Assembly: GCF_014212125.1 (NCBI RefSeq)
Contig: NZ_JACJVP010000014.1
Coordinates: 41,321 to 79,545 of the forward strand
DNA: 38,225 nucleotides
Source: Cohnella nanjingensis
Lineage (GTDB): Bacteria > Bacillota > Bacilli > Paenibacillales > Paenibacillaceae
Direction: 5' to 3'
Shown: in pieces, positions 14,993-25,402 of the stretch
Numbering within the stretch: position 1 is the stretch's first letter
How the letters are laid out: each line of letters opens with the position of its first letter
Program-made: the position numbers and the translations under genes
Notes under the pieces: generated by a model
Told to the model about the DNA's origin: nothing
The model's database searches: none
The model's input: only the letters and a program-made list of their open reading frames with translations

Positions 14993-16795
14993 TCAAGGCT
15001 GCAACAACGGCAGTTCAAGAATGAACCGCGTCCCCACGCCTACCGTGCTCTCTACCCGGATCGAGCCGTGATGCAGCTCGACGAGGTGCTTGACGATCGA
15101 CAGCCCGAGTCCGGTGCCGCCCGAGCTGCGGGAACGCGCCTTGTCGACGCGGTAGAACCGCTCGAAGATCCGGGGGATGTCCTTCTTCGGAATGCCGATG
15201 CCGGTGTCCGACACCGAGATTCGCACCCGGTCTTCGCCGGCGTCCGAGTCGGCTCCGTCCACGTACTCCGCGACGATCTTCACCCGTCCGCCGTCCGGCG
15301 TGTAATTGATGCCGTTCTGGAGCAGGTTGAGCAGGATCTGGCCCAGGCGGTCCTCGTCGGCTTCGAGGAACAGCTCCTCCTCCACCTGAAGCTCCATCGC
15401 GATGTTCTTCCTGGCGGCTTCCGCCCGCATGAACTCCACCTGACGTTCCAGGAAGATCTTCAGATCGACCGGGGAAAACTGAAGCGGAGACCGCCTAGAT
15501 TCGATCTTCGACAGCTCCAGGATATCCCCGATCAGCCGGTTGAGCCGCTCGCTCTCGTCGTGAATGATCGTCAGGAACGAATGCGCCGTCTCCGGATCGT
15601 TCACCGCCCCGGCGAGCAGCGTCTCCGCGAAGCCCTTGACGGCGGCGACCGGCGTCTTCAGCTCGTGCGAGACGTTGGCGACGAATTCGCTGCGCATTCG
15701 CTCGAGACGGCGGATAGCCGTAACGTCCTGCATGACGAGCAGGAGGCCCGGTTCCGGGTCTTCGCCCATCCGCATCGGCACCAGGTTCAGCTCCAAGAGC
15801 CGCTCTTCGGGGTAGTACACCGTCAGCTCCTCATGGAGCGGCTCATGATTGTCCAGCCCTTCGCGGATGATCTGCAGCAGCTCGTACTGCTGCTTGGCCT
15901 CCGTATAGCTGCGTCCGACGCGCTCCTTCGCCGTGCTGCCGAGGAGCAGCTCGGCGCTGCGGTTGTACAGCTGAATCTTGCCGTCCGGGCCGATCATGAC
16001 GACCCCGCTGATCATGTTGTCGAGCACGGACTGCAGCTGCGATTCGTTCTGCCGGATCTCGTCCATGTGACCCTGCAGGCTGCCCGCCATCGCGTTCAGC
16101 GCGCGGGCCAGCTCGCTCACCTCGTCCCGTCCGGCGTCCGGGATACGGATCGCATAGTCCATGTCCGCCATTCGCTTCGCGGCGGCCGTCATCCGCTCGA
16201 GCGGACGCGTCACGCTCAGCGCCACGCGATAGCTGACCAGCGCGGCCAGGGCGAAGACCAGCGCGAGCCCGAAGACCAGCGCGATCCACATGTTGCCCAG
16301 GCTGCGTTCCACGTCCTTCAGACTCATCGCCAAGCGGATGATGCCGACCGGCTGTCCGGCGTCGTCCTTGACCGCCATGGCCACGTACAGCATATTCTGC
16401 CCCAACGTGTCGCTGTGACGGATGCTGCTGCCCTCTCCGGCAGCCAGCGCCTGCTTCACTTCCTTGCGGCCCAGATGGTTGTCCATCGTCTCGGGCGCGT
16501 GGTCCGAATCCCCGAGCACGACGCCGTCCGTCCGGATGTACGTCACCCGCATATCCGCGATGCTCTTGAAGCGTTCGGCCTGCTCCTGCAGGTACGTCCG
16601 CTGGGCGGCTTCCGGCTCGCCGTTCGGCCAAGGCGCGGCCGCGATCAGCACGCGCAGCTCCTTGACCATATGGTCGCGCAGCGCTTCTTGGTGGTTATCC
16701 TTATACGACTTGCCCGTGAAGATCCCCGCCGCCAGGACCGACAGTCCGATCAGCAGCATGAACAGGGCGGTCAGCTTAAACCGAAATTTTCTCAT
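14993..16795 (-). CDS. phoR: Phosphate sensor histidine kinase PhoR
   Basis: This 600-residue membrane kinase partners PhoP. It has transmembrane helices at about 7-27 and 168-190 flanking an extracytoplasmic sensor region, HAMP (about 190-245), PAS (about 252-360), a dimerisation domain with His377 in VANVSHELKTPV, and an ATPase domain with LLQNGINYTPDGG, VSDTGIGIP and GGTGLGLSIVKHL. Size and order of domains match Bacillus PhoR; WalK has a similar plan, so the name relies partly on synteny. It starts 36 bases after the fumarase gene ends, which suggests read-through from fumarase. The order phoR then phoP is the reverse of Bacillus subtilis. Confidence 0.85.
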   Translation of the reverse strand: MRKFRFKLTALFMLLIGLSVLAAGIFTGKSYKDNHQEALRDHMVKELRVLIAAAPWPNGEPEAAQRTYLQEQAERFKSIADMRVTYIRTDGVVLGDSDHAPETMDNHLGRKEVKQALAAGEGSSIRHSDTLGQNMLYVAMAVKDDAGQPVGIIRLAMSLKDVERSLGNMWIALVFGLALVFALAALVSYRVALSVTRPLERMTAAAKRMADMDYAIRIPDAGRDEVSELARALNAMAGSLQGHMDEIRQNESQLQSVLDNMISGVVMIGPDGKIQLYNRSAELLLGSTAKERVGRSYTEAKQQYELLQIIREGLDNHEPLHEELTVYYPEERLLELNLVPMRMGEDPEPGLLLVMQDVTAIRRLERMRSEFVANVSHELKTPVAAVKGFAETLLAGAVNDPETAHSFLTIIHDESERLNRLIGDILELSKIESRRSPLQFSPVDLKIFLERQVEFMRAEAARKNIAMELQVEEELFLEADEDRLGQILLNLLQNGINYTPDGGRVKIVAEYVDGADSDAGEDRVRISVSDTGIGIPKKDIPRIFERFYRVDKARSRSSGGTGLGLSIVKHLVELHHGSIRVESTVGVGTRFILELPLLQP

Positions 16796-16831
16796 GGACG
16801 CACCTGCACCTGTCCGTCTCCGGCCGCGCGA

Positions 16832-18373
<1,542 letters not shown>

Positions 18374-18464
18374 ATCGGGTAGGAGGCTCCTCTCTATTCG
18401 CAAGAAATCTATAAATATATAATAACATATAGAACAGGATCGAGAGAAAGGGAGTACGCAAGTC
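18374..18464. promoter_or_regulatory. Divergent promoter region, fumarase and HD-domain gene
   Basis: This 91-base AT-rich gap must hold both promoters. A TATAAT at 18418-18423 suits the plus-strand gene, but its -35 is poor. I cannot place the fumarase promoter with confidence. Confidence 0.35.
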
Positions 18465-19052
18465 ATGGCCCATCATTTCTTAGCTTATCTGTACCGCCTT
18501 CGCTATATCGAGCGTTGGAGCCTCATGCGCAATACGATGACGGAGAACGTCGCCGAGCACTCCTATCACACGGCTCTGCTGGCCCACTTGCTCGGCACGA
18601 TCGCGCGGGACGTCTTCGGCCGGCCGGTCGACCCGGACAAGGCCGCCTCCTACGCGCTGTTCCACGATGCGACCGAGGTGTTCACCGGCGACATTCCGAC
18701 GCCCGTGAAGCATCACAACCCCGCGATCCTCGCGAACTTCCGCGAGATCGAGAAGTTGGCCGCCGACCGGCTGCTCGCGACGGTGCCGCCGGAGCTCCAG
18801 AACGCCTACGGGCCGATGCTGACCCGTCAATCGGCGGACCCGGAGCTGGCGAGGTACGTCAAAGCCGCCGACGTGCTCGACGCCTACCTGAAGTGCGTTA
18901 GCGAGATGTCGGCGGGCAACCGCGAGTTCGCCACCGCGCGCCGGCAGTTCGAGGAGCGGCTGCGGGGGCTCGGCATGCCGGAGGTCGATTGGTTCCTGGA
19001 ACGGCTCGCGCCCAGCTTCGAACGGACGATCGACGAGCTGACGGAGGAATAG
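18465..19052 (+). CDS. HD-domain 5'-nucleotidase-like phosphohydrolase (YfbR type)
   Basis: This 195-residue protein has the HD-domain metal motifs ENVAEHSYHTALLAHLL and YALFHDATEVFTGDIPTPVK, plus KAADVLDAYLKC near residue 135. The pattern and size match YfbR-type 5'-deoxynucleotidases, which remove phosphate from deoxyribonucleoside monophosphates in nucleotide salvage. The ATG has AGGGAG about ten bases upstream. It is a single gene divergent from fumarase. The family assignment is good, the exact substrate is inferred. Confidence 0.85.
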   Translation: MAHHFLAYLYRLRYIERWSLMRNTMTENVAEHSYHTALLAHLLGTIARDVFGRPVDPDKAASYALFHDATEVFTGDIPTPVKHHNPAILANFREIEKLAADRLLATVPPELQNAYGPMLTRQSADPELARYVKAADVLDAYLKCVSEMSAGNREFATARRQFEERLRGLGMPEVDWFLERLAPSFERTIDELTEE

Positions 19053-19131
19053 GCGTCTGCGAAACGGCTCGCGTCCCGGCATCTCTCCAGCCGGGATACG
19101 GGCTGTTTGGCGTGCCCTTGAGAATCAAGCA

Positions 19132-19211
19132 ATAACGGCTTCGCCGTCTTCCTGAGCGGCTGCACGTGTTTATCGGAGGTCGATCGGCAAGATAAGGGTG
19201 AAACTTATCCT
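19132..19211. repeat. Dispersed 80-bp intergenic element, copy 1
   Basis: Aligned without gaps, 61 of 80 bases match the copy at 28861-28940. Conserved blocks include TTTATCGGAG, ATCGGCAA and GGGTGAAACTTAT. GATAAG and CTTATC flank GGTGAAA as a small hairpin in this copy only. Both copies lie in intergenic DNA in the same orientation. Confidence 0.7.
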
Positions 19212-19252
19212 TTCGGAATCAACAAAACCACGGGGCAGCAGCCAGCAGACTT

Positions 19253-19500
19253 ATGAAGTTGTAAATGTACCGCTTTTTTCGCCGCTAACGTCGTCCAAAC
19301 AACAATAAGTTGCAAAAGTACCACTTATTCGGCCACTTATCGCTTATTCGGTGATTTTGGCTCAAATAAGTTGTACGTTTACAAGCTTCTTCCTTCCTAA
19401 CGCCAAAATGAACAAAATATGTTGTACTTTTACAAGCTTCTTCCTTCCTAACGCCAAAATGAACAAATTATGTTGTACTTTTACAAGTTGTTGCTTTCCC
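19253..19500. repeat. 51-bp repeat array, five units
   Basis: Cores close to AATAAGTTGTAC start at 19253, 19304, 19365, 19416 and 19467. Spacing is 51 bases except one interval of 61, which contains an extra ten bases near the doubled CTTATTCGG motif. The last two intervals are nearly identical, a recent duplication. Most units carry TTGTAC-N4-TACAA-like dyads. The period is a multiple of three, so an 80-residue open frame with a 17-residue repeat appears, but it lacks a convincing ribosome binding site. With the 80-bp element and a terminator this accounts for most of the 600-base gap. Confidence 0.8.
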
Positions 19501-19558
19501 GACGTCGGAGATCATACGGACCTGATTTGGCGTGAAACTTGCGCATGCCGACTGACAG

Positions 19559-19600
19559 AAAAAACCTTGCCTTCGTGCGGGAAGCACGGTTAGCAAGGTT
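19559..19600 (-). terminator. Terminator of the small membrane protein gene
   Basis: On the minus strand AACCTTGC pairs with GCAAGGTT, with an inner CGTGC-TTCCC-GCACG stem, followed by a T-run. It lies about 55 bases past the stop at 19656. Confidence 0.85.
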
Positions 19601-19655
19601 CAGACCCGTCTCTACGGACGGAGCCGCCTTTTAAGGGCGCGGTGGGAGCGAGGAC

Positions 19656-20081
19656 TTATTTGAACCACGGATTCTTCATCAGCCAGATGATGACCAAGAA
19701 GATAATCAAGATAATGACGCTAAGCGTCTGCACGCGGGAGACGTTCCCCGAGGCGTCTTGCCCGCTGGCAGCGGCAACTGCGATTCGCTTCAGCGGACCT
19801 TGCACGATGCCGGACAGCGCGCCGATCGCGACGAACAAGACGATAATGACAATCATCCAAGATACTTTGTATTCGTTTTGCGAGATTAGATAGCCGCCGG
19901 TAAGCAGCTGCAGGATCAGCGCGTATTGCCCGATACGTCCCGCAGAGACCAGTCCGTTCGCTAGCCCTTCCTGGGCTGGCGTGGACAGCTGCTTGAAGCG
20001 CTTCGCCAGGAACGGCAGAATGGCGTAAATCCCCATGCCTACAGCCCCTACGACATGCAGGAACAACATGACGTTATACAT
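19656..20081 (-). CDS. Small four-helix membrane protein, function unknown
   Basis: The 141-residue product has four predicted transmembrane helices at about 3-25, 50-68, 72-94 and 117-137. The first helix contains a His (FLHVVGAVGMGIY), which recalls DUF2269/CopD-like membrane proteins, but the match is not certain. The start has GGGAGG about nine bases upstream. It ends at a strong terminator and stands alone. I do not assign a function. Confidence 0.7.
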   Translation of the reverse strand: MYNVMLFLHVVGAVGMGIYAILPFLAKRFKQLSTPAQEGLANGLVSAGRIGQYALILQLLTGGYLISQNEYKVSWMIVIIVLFVAIGALSGIVQGPLKRIAVAAASGQDASGNVSRVQTLSVIILIIFLVIIWLMKNPWFK

Positions 20082-20223
20082 GAATGAACCTCCCAGCCAA
20101 AATTTACATCAGATCATGACAAGTATACACAAAAAAAGTTCCGAACAAAACAGGACGGGCCATTCGTTCAACGAATCGGCACATCGTCCCGGTTCGCCGC
20201 TCGGCTGGGGCGGGTTCGGCGGG

Positions 20224-21456
20224 TTAGAACGCCCAGTTGCCCTTCACGAACACCGGCTCTTCCCGGCCGTCCTCCGTCAATCCGAAGATGTCCAGCTCGC
20301 CCGAACCGACCATGAAGTCCGTATGGACGATGCTCGTGTTCAATCCGCGCGCGGACAGCTCTTCCTGCGACAGATCGCCGCCGCCTTGCACGCAGGAGGC
20401 GTAGGCGCCGCCGATCGCCAGATGGCAGGACGCGTTCTCGTCGAAGATCGTCTTGTAGTAGAGCAGGTTCGAGTCCGAAATGGGCGAACGGTGCGGCACG
20501 AGGGCGACTTCCCCCAGATAGCGCGCGCCTTCGTCCATGTCGACGAGCGTGGTCAGCGTCTCTTCGTTCTGCGCGGCGGTCACCTTCGCGACCTGGCCCC
20601 CTTCGAAGGTGAAGGAGAAGCCGTCGATGATCTTGCCGGCATAGCTGAGCGGCTTCGTGCTGGATACCGTGCCGCTCACGCCGTCCCGGTGCGGCGCGGT
20701 GTAGACTTCCTCCGTCGGCAGGTTCGGGACGAACCAGACGCCCTGCGCGTTCTGCTTGCGTCCGCCGAGCCACACGTGATCCTTCGGCAGCGCGATCGTG
20801 AGATCGGTGCCGGGTCCGGCGTAGCGCAGCTGCCTGTACTGCTTCGCGTTCAAGGTGTCGGCCCGGCGCTTCAGATTCGCCAGATGTTCCTCCCAAGCGG
20901 CGATCGGGTCCTCCCGGTCCGCGCGCACCAGCTTGAAGATGGCGTCCCACAGCAGGCCGATCCGCGCCTCCGGCGGCGCATCGGGGAACACCTTGTCCGC
21001 CCAGCCCTGGGAAGGCGCCGTCGACAGGCTCCAGCTGAACTTGAACGCCCGGGACAGCTCCCGGTATTCCTTCAGCGCCTTGCTCGCCGTCTTCTGGTTG
21101 TTCGCGATGCGGCTGCCCGGCACCCCCTTCAGCAGGTCAGGGTCCTCGGACATGATCGTGATCGAGGCCGCGCCCGCGCGCGCCAGCTCCAGCTTCTCGC
21201 CAGCGGACCATGTCGGCTCCTCGAGGAACGCGTCCTCGTGCGCCATGTCGTACCGCAGCCGGGTGACCGTTTCGTCCGACCAGACGACCTTGACTTGATA
21301 AGCGCCGGCTTCGTACGCCTTGCGGACGACCGAGCGGACGAGCTCGGCCGCGTCCACGGCGGCGTTGACGACGACCGTCTGGCCCGGCTGCACGTTCGCC
21401 CCGATCTTGACGATCAGTTCCGCGTATCGCTCCAATTTGACTTTAAAATCGCTCAT
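20224..21456 (-). CDS. Aminopeptidase, M29 family
   Basis: This 410-residue metallopeptidase removes N-terminal residues from peptides, like thermophilic AmpS and AmpT. Family motifs include LPTEEVYTAPHRDGVSG with the metal-binding Glu and His, GGAYASC, and IVHTDFMVGSGELDI with His and Asp near the C-terminus. ATG 21456 has GGGGAGG about seven bases before it; the open frame reaches 21492 without a better signal. It follows an M24 peptidase on the same strand across a 267-base gap filled with repeats. Both suggest cytoplasmic peptide turnover. Confidence 0.9.
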   Translation of the reverse strand: MSDFKVKLERYAELIVKIGANVQPGQTVVVNAAVDAAELVRSVVRKAYEAGAYQVKVVWSDETVTRLRYDMAHEDAFLEEPTWSAGEKLELARAGAASITIMSEDPDLLKGVPGSRIANNQKTASKALKEYRELSRAFKFSWSLSTAPSQGWADKVFPDAPPEARIGLLWDAIFKLVRADREDPIAAWEEHLANLKRRADTLNAKQYRQLRYAGPGTDLTIALPKDHVWLGGRKQNAQGVWFVPNLPTEEVYTAPHRDGVSGTVSSTKPLSYAGKIIDGFSFTFEGGQVAKVTAAQNEETLTTLVDMDEGARYLGEVALVPHRSPISDSNLLYYKTIFDENASCHLAIGGAYASCVQGGGDLSQEELSARGLNTSIVHTDFMVGSGELDIFGLTEDGREEPVFVKGNWAF

Positions 21457-21514
21457 CGTCCAGCCTCCCCTTTGCTCGTTTGATGACTTCATTGACCCTC
21501 GGCCATTATGCGCG

Positions 21515-21727
21515 GTTGTCCGTTGATGCGATTACCCGTTTACGATTTGTCCGTTTGGACTGCCCGGTTGCGACTGTCCGTTTACGATTTGTCCGTTTAC
21601 GATTTGTCCGTTTGGACTGCCCGGTTGCGACTGTCCGTTTGCGATTGCCCGGTTTGGACTGCCCGGTTGCGATTGTCCGTTTGCGATTGCCCACTTACGA
21701 TTGCCCCGTTAGGCATTCGTCCGTTAG
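21515..21727. repeat. Tandem repeat of 13-15-bp units between two peptidase genes
   Basis: About fourteen units of the form TTTRCGATTTGTCCG or TTTGGACTGCCCGG follow one another. A higher-order block beginning GTTTACGATTTGTCCG starts at 21538 and again at 21595, showing segmental duplication. The array runs into the stop codon of the M24 peptidase gene at 21724-21726. Open frames across it are repetitive and not supported as genes. Confidence 0.85.
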
Positions 21728-22836
21728 ACGCCGCCCAGACGCGTCAGCGCCTTCGGATACCGGGTCAGCACGCGGGCCGTCCCGTCCTCGTTCAGATAGA
21801 TATCGTCTTCGATCCGGACGCCGCCGATGACGGGATCGTAGATGCCCGGCTCGATCGTGAACACGAGACCCGGCGCCATGACCGTCTCGTTCTGGCCGGA
21901 CATCGAGGGCTGCTCGTGAACGTCCATGCCGAAGCCGTGCCCGACCCGGTGCGTGAACAGCGGACCGTAGCCGGCCTCCTCGATGACCTGACGCGCCGCG
22001 CGGTCCACGGCGGCTACCGGCACGCCCGCGCGGGAAGCCGCGATGCCCGCCAGATTGGCGGCGAGCACCGTCTCGTAGATCCGGCGCTGCGCCTCCGACG
22101 GCTCGCCCATCACGAACGTGCGCGTAATATCGGAGCAGTAGCCGTCCACCTGAACGCCGATATCGATCAGCACGAAGTCGCCGCGCTGGATCGGATACGG
22201 TCCCGGCGTGCCATGCGGCAGCGCCGTTCGCGGTCCGGTCAGCACGATCGATTCGAATGCCGGCCGGTCGGCGCCGAGCTTGCGCATCCGGTATTCGATC
22301 TCCGCGGCCAGCTCCAGCTCCGTCATGCCTTCCTTGGCGTAGGCAGCCGCGTGCGCGACCACCTCCTCGATCAGATCGACGGCGCGCTGAATCTTCGCGA
22401 CCTCTTCTTCCGACTTGCGGAGCCGCATCGCGAGCAGCCCGGACTCCAGATCCGCATAGCTCGAATCCGGGAAGACGACGCCGAGCCGCTCGGCCTGCGC
22501 GAGGCTGACCGCCCCCTTCTCCACGCCGACGATGCGCGCGCCCGCTTGCACGCGGCCCTTCAGCAGCGCGTACGGATCCTCCGTATCCGCGACCGGCACG
22601 ATGCCGACCGCGCCCGCGCTCTCTCTCGCGGCCGGCTCATCCAGCAGCGGCACGTACAGCGATTCCGTCCCCGCCCGCGCGTCCAGCACCAGCGCCAGGA
22701 AGCGCTCGTGCGGATGGCAGGCGAAGTCCGTCAAGTAATACACGTTCGTCGGCGACGTCACGAGGGCGACGTCGATGCCGGCCGCCTTCATGTGCGCCAG
22801 CAGCCGGCTTTTCCGGTTGTCCCATATCGATTCCAT
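21724..22836 (-). CDS. Xaa-Pro aminopeptidase-type peptidase, M24 family
   Basis: This 370-residue metallopeptidase probably cleaves N-terminal residues next to proline. The N-terminal creatinase-like domain spans about 1-130. The C-terminal pita-bread domain has all five metal ligands: LIDIGVQ (Asp), CSDITRTF (Asp), GHGFGMDVHE (His), FTIEPGIY (Glu) and VRIEDDI (Glu). ATG 22836 is supported by AGAGGAG about ten bases upstream; the open frame starts at 22893. The gene is downstream of mdh beyond a strong hairpin. Its stop lies in a tandem repeat, which may extend or trim the C-terminus between strains. Confidence 0.9.
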   Translation of the reverse strand: MESIWDNRKSRLLAHMKAAGIDVALVTSPTNVYYLTDFACHPHERFLALVLDARAGTESLYVPLLDEPAARESAGAVGIVPVADTEDPYALLKGRVQAGARIVGVEKGAVSLAQAERLGVVFPDSSYADLESGLLAMRLRKSEEEVAKIQRAVDLIEEVVAHAAAYAKEGMTELELAAEIEYRMRKLGADRPAFESIVLTGPRTALPHGTPGPYPIQRGDFVLIDIGVQVDGYCSDITRTFVMGEPSEAQRRIYETVLAANLAGIAASRAGVPVAAVDRAARQVIEEAGYGPLFTHRVGHGFGMDVHEQPSMSGQNETVMAPGLVFTIEPGIYDPVIGGVRIEDDIYLNEDGTARVLTRYPKALTRLGGV

Positions 22837-22882
22837 TGGAGGGTCTCCTCTCTTCTGCGGCACTTTCGTCTGCCGAAAGTTA

Positions 22883-22916
22883 AACAACCCCAAGGTCTGA
22901 CGACCCTGGAGTTGTT
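22883..22916 (-). terminator. Hairpin after mdh
   Basis: On the minus strand AACAACTCCAGGGTC pairs with GACCTTGGGGTTGTT (two G-U pairs) around GTCA. Only a short T-rich tail follows, so termination may be partial. Confidence 0.65.
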
Positions 22917-22935
22917 CGGCCTCTTCAGGCGAATC

Positions 22936-23880
22936 TTATGCGTTCTCGACGATCTTGATGACGTTGCGGACGGACTCGGCGGATTTCTCCAGCGCGGCTT
23001 TCTCTTCGGCCGTCAGTTCGATCTCGAGGATCTTCTCGATGCCGTCGCCGCCCAGGACAGCCAGGACGCCCATGAATAGGTTGTCGTAGCCGTACTCGCC
23101 TTGGAGCAGCGCGATGATCGGCAGGATGCGCTTCTTGTCCTTCAGGATCGCTTCGGTCATCTGAACGAGCGATGCGGCAGGCGCGTAGTACGCGCTGCCG
23201 TTGCCCAGCAGGTTGACGATCTCGCCGCCGCCGACGCGCGTGCGCGCGACGATCGCGTCGATCTGTTCCTTCGGCAGCAGCTTCTCGACCGGGATGCCGC
23301 CGATCGTCGTGTAGCGCACGAGCGGAACCATGTCGTCGCCGTGGCCGCCCAGTACGACGCCGCGTACGTCCTCAACCGAGACGTTGAGCGCTTCGGCGAG
23401 GAACGTGTTGTAGCGGGCCGTATCGAGGACGCCGGATTGGCCGATCACGCGGTTCTTCGGGAAGCCCAGCGCTTTGTTCGCCACGTAGGTCATCGCGTCG
23501 ACCGGGTTGGACAGGATGATGACGTAAGCGTTCGGGCTGGTGGCCTTCACGTTCTCGCAGACGGACTTCACGATGCCCGCGTTCGTATTCACCAGGTCGT
23601 CGCGGCTCATGCCCGGCTTGCGGGCGATGCCGGCCGTGATGATCACGACGTCGGAGTTCGCGGAATCCCGATAGTCGGCCGTGCCGACGATCCTGGCGTC
23701 GACGCCTTGAACCGGCGTGGATTCCATCATGTCGAGCGCTTTGCCCTTGGTCGGGTTCTCGAGCTGCGGGATGTCGAGCAGGACGACGTCGCCAAGTTCC
23801 TTCTGAGCCAGCATAAGCGCCGTAGTCGCGCCGGTGAAGCCTGCGCCTACCACGGTAATTTTCGCCCGTTTGATTGCCAT
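22936..23880 (-). CDS. mdh: Malate dehydrogenase
   Basis: This NAD-dependent, LDH-like malate dehydrogenase of 314 residues converts malate to oxaloacetate in the TCA cycle. It has the nucleotide motif [12 protein letters not shown], Asp in LLDIP for NAD, substrate arginines in [21 protein letters not shown], and the catalytic His in [14 protein letters not shown] 23880 has AAGGAGG about nine bases before it; the open frame extends to 23937 without a better start. It follows icd by 105 bases, in the conserved citZ-icd-mdh order. Confidence 0.97.
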   Translation of the reverse strand: MAIKRAKITVVGAGFTGATTALMLAQKELGDVVLLDIPQLENPTKGKALDMMESTPVQGVDARIVGTADYRDSANSDVVIITAGIARKPGMSRDDLVNTNAGIVKSVCENVKATSPNAYVIILSNPVDAMTYVANKALGFPKNRVIGQSGVLDTARYNTFLAEALNVSVEDVRGVVLGGHGDDMVPLVRYTTIGGIPVEKLLPKEQIDAIVARTRVGGGEIVNLLGNGSAYYAPAASLVQMTEAILKDKKRILPIIALLQGEYGYDNLFMGVLAVLGGDGIEKILEIELTAEEKAALEKSAESVRNVIKIVENA

Positions 23881-23906
23881 GTCGGATAGCCTCCTTCGTT
23901 CATGTA

Positions 23907-23941
23907 CAGGATGCGATTCGCCGCGGGGGCGTCGCATCCTG
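23907..23941 (-). other. Intercistronic hairpin between icd and mdh
   Basis: CAGGATGCGA pairs perfectly with TCGCATCCTG around 15 bases. There is no T-run. It may stabilise or separate the icd and mdh messages. Confidence 0.5.
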
Positions 23942-23985
23942 ATAGGGTACGTCTATCCAATTAGCATCTCCCTCGGGAGACGTTC

Positions 23986-25281
23986 TTACATGTTCTTGAT
24001 GATCTCGTTCGCGAACTCGGAGCACTTCACTTCGGTCGCGCCTTCCATCAGACGGGCGAAGTCGTACGTGACGATCTTGCTGTTGATGGATTTCTCCAGG
24101 CCTTTGTAGATCAGGTCGGCCGCTTCCAGCCAGCCCAGATGCTCGAAGAGCATGACGCCGGACAGAATGACGGAGCCCGGGTTGACGACGTCTTTGTCCG
24201 CGTACTTCGGCGCCGTGCCGTGCGTCGCTTCGAAGATCGCGTGGCCGGTCAGGTAGTTGATGTTCGCGCCTGGCGCGATGCCGATGCCGCCGACTTGGGC
24301 AGCCAAGGCGTCGGACAGGTAGTCGCCGTTCAAGTTCAGCGTCGCGATGACGTCGAAGTCGGTCGGACGGGTCAGCACTTGCTGCAGGGCGATGTCGGCG
24401 ATCGCGTCCTTCACGAGGAGCTTGCCTTCGGCGAGCGCCGCCTTTTGAGCCGCGTTAGCCGCTTCTTCGCCTTTCTCCGCTTTGATAGCGTCGTATTGGC
24501 CCCAAGTGAAGGTCTGGTCGGCGAACTCTTGCTCGGCCACTTCGTAGCCCCAGTTCTTGAACGCGCCTTCCGTGAACTTCATGATGTTGCCTTTGTGTAC
24601 GAGCGTAACGGACTTGCGCTTGTGCTTGATCGCGTATTCGATCGCCGCGCGCACGAGACGCTTGGAGCCTTCGGACGAGACCGGCTTGATGCCGATGCCG
24701 GACGTTTCCGGGAAGCGGATCTTCTTGACGCCCATTTCCTTCTGGAGGAACTCGAGCACCTTCTTCACGTCCGCGGATTCGGCTTGGTACTCGATCCCGG
24801 CGTAGATGTCCTCGGTGTTCTCGCGGAAGATGACCATGTCCACGAGCTCCGGACGCTTGACAGGCGAAGGCACGCCGTCGAAGTAGCGAACCGGGCGCAA
24901 GCAGGTGTAGAGGTCAAGCTCTTGGCGAAGCGCCACGTTCAGGGAGCGGATGCCGCCGCCGATCGGCGTGGTCAGCGGTCCCTTGATGGCGATGATGTAT
25001 TCGCGGATCGCGGTCAGCGTGTCGGCCGGGAGCCACTCGCCGTAAGTATTGAACGCTTTCTCGCCGGCGAACACTTCGTACCAGGCGATCTTCTTCTCGC
25101 CGTTGTAGGCTTTCTCGACAGCCGCGTCGAGCACGCGCTGGGAAGCGCGCCAGATGTCGCGGCCCGTGCCGTCGCCTTCGATGAACGGGATGATCGGGTT
25201 GTTCGGGACGTTCAGGACGCCGCCTTCATTGACGGTGATCGGTTGGCCGGAAGTCGGCAGAGCGAATTTTTCCAATTGCAT
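23986..25281 (-). CDS. icd: NADP-dependent isocitrate dehydrogenase
   Basis: This 431-residue enzyme oxidises isocitrate to 2-oxoglutarate. Visible motifs are [13 protein letters not shown], the substrate-binding [13 protein letters not shown] with the regulatory Ser and Arg, [15 protein letters not shown], and [10 protein letters not shown] with [18 protein letters not shown] near the C-terminus. Length and sequence match Bacillus-type homodimeric NADP enzymes. The ATG has AGGAGG eleven bases upstream. It follows citZ by 121 bases and precedes mdh, so the three TCA genes probably form one operon. Confidence 0.97.
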   Translation of the reverse strand: MQLEKFALPTSGQPITVNEGGVLNVPNNPIIPFIEGDGTGRDIWRASQRVLDAAVEKAYNGEKKIAWYEVFAGEKAFNTYGEWLPADTLTAIREYIIAIKGPLTTPIGGGIRSLNVALRQELDLYTCLRPVRYFDGVPSPVKRPELVDMVIFRENTEDIYAGIEYQAESADVKKVLEFLQKEMGVKKIRFPETSGIGIKPVSSEGSKRLVRAAIEYAIKHKRKSVTLVHKGNIMKFTEGAFKNWGYEVAEQEFADQTFTWGQYDAIKAEKGEEAANAAQKAALAEGKLLVKDAIADIALQQVLTRPTDFDVIATLNLNGDYLSDALAAQVGGIGIAPGANINYLTGHAIFEATHGTAPKYADKDVVNPGSVILSGVMLFEHLGWLEAADLIYKGLEKSINSKIVTYDFARLMEGATEVKCSEFANEIIKNM

Positions 25282-25350
25282 ATCGTTTGTAGCCTCCTAT
25301 AAGTTGTTCCCTGAAATCGGGGATGATCGCGACAAACCGACGCGCCGCCC

Positions 25351-25370
25351 CCTTCGCGCACAAGCGAAGG
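25351..25370 (-). other. Intercistronic hairpin between citZ and icd
   Basis: CCTTCGC pairs with GCGAAGG around GCACAA, in a GC-rich 121-base gap, without a T-run. Confidence 0.4.
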
Positions 25371-25402
25371 CTGCGGCCCGCCGGGGCGGCCGGCCCTGCG
25401 CG

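Noticed and set aside
19073..19098. Terminator after the HD-domain gene
   Set aside because: TCCCGGC and GCCGGGA form a stem, but no T-run follows.
19351..19593. 80-codon open frame with a 17-residue repeat
   Set aside because: The repeat is a direct result of the 51-base DNA repeat, whose other copies are not coding; no ribosome binding site was found.
21506..21694. Arg/Lys-rich repetitive open frame on the minus strand
   Set aside because: It follows from the 13-15-base tandem array; several frames are open across it.
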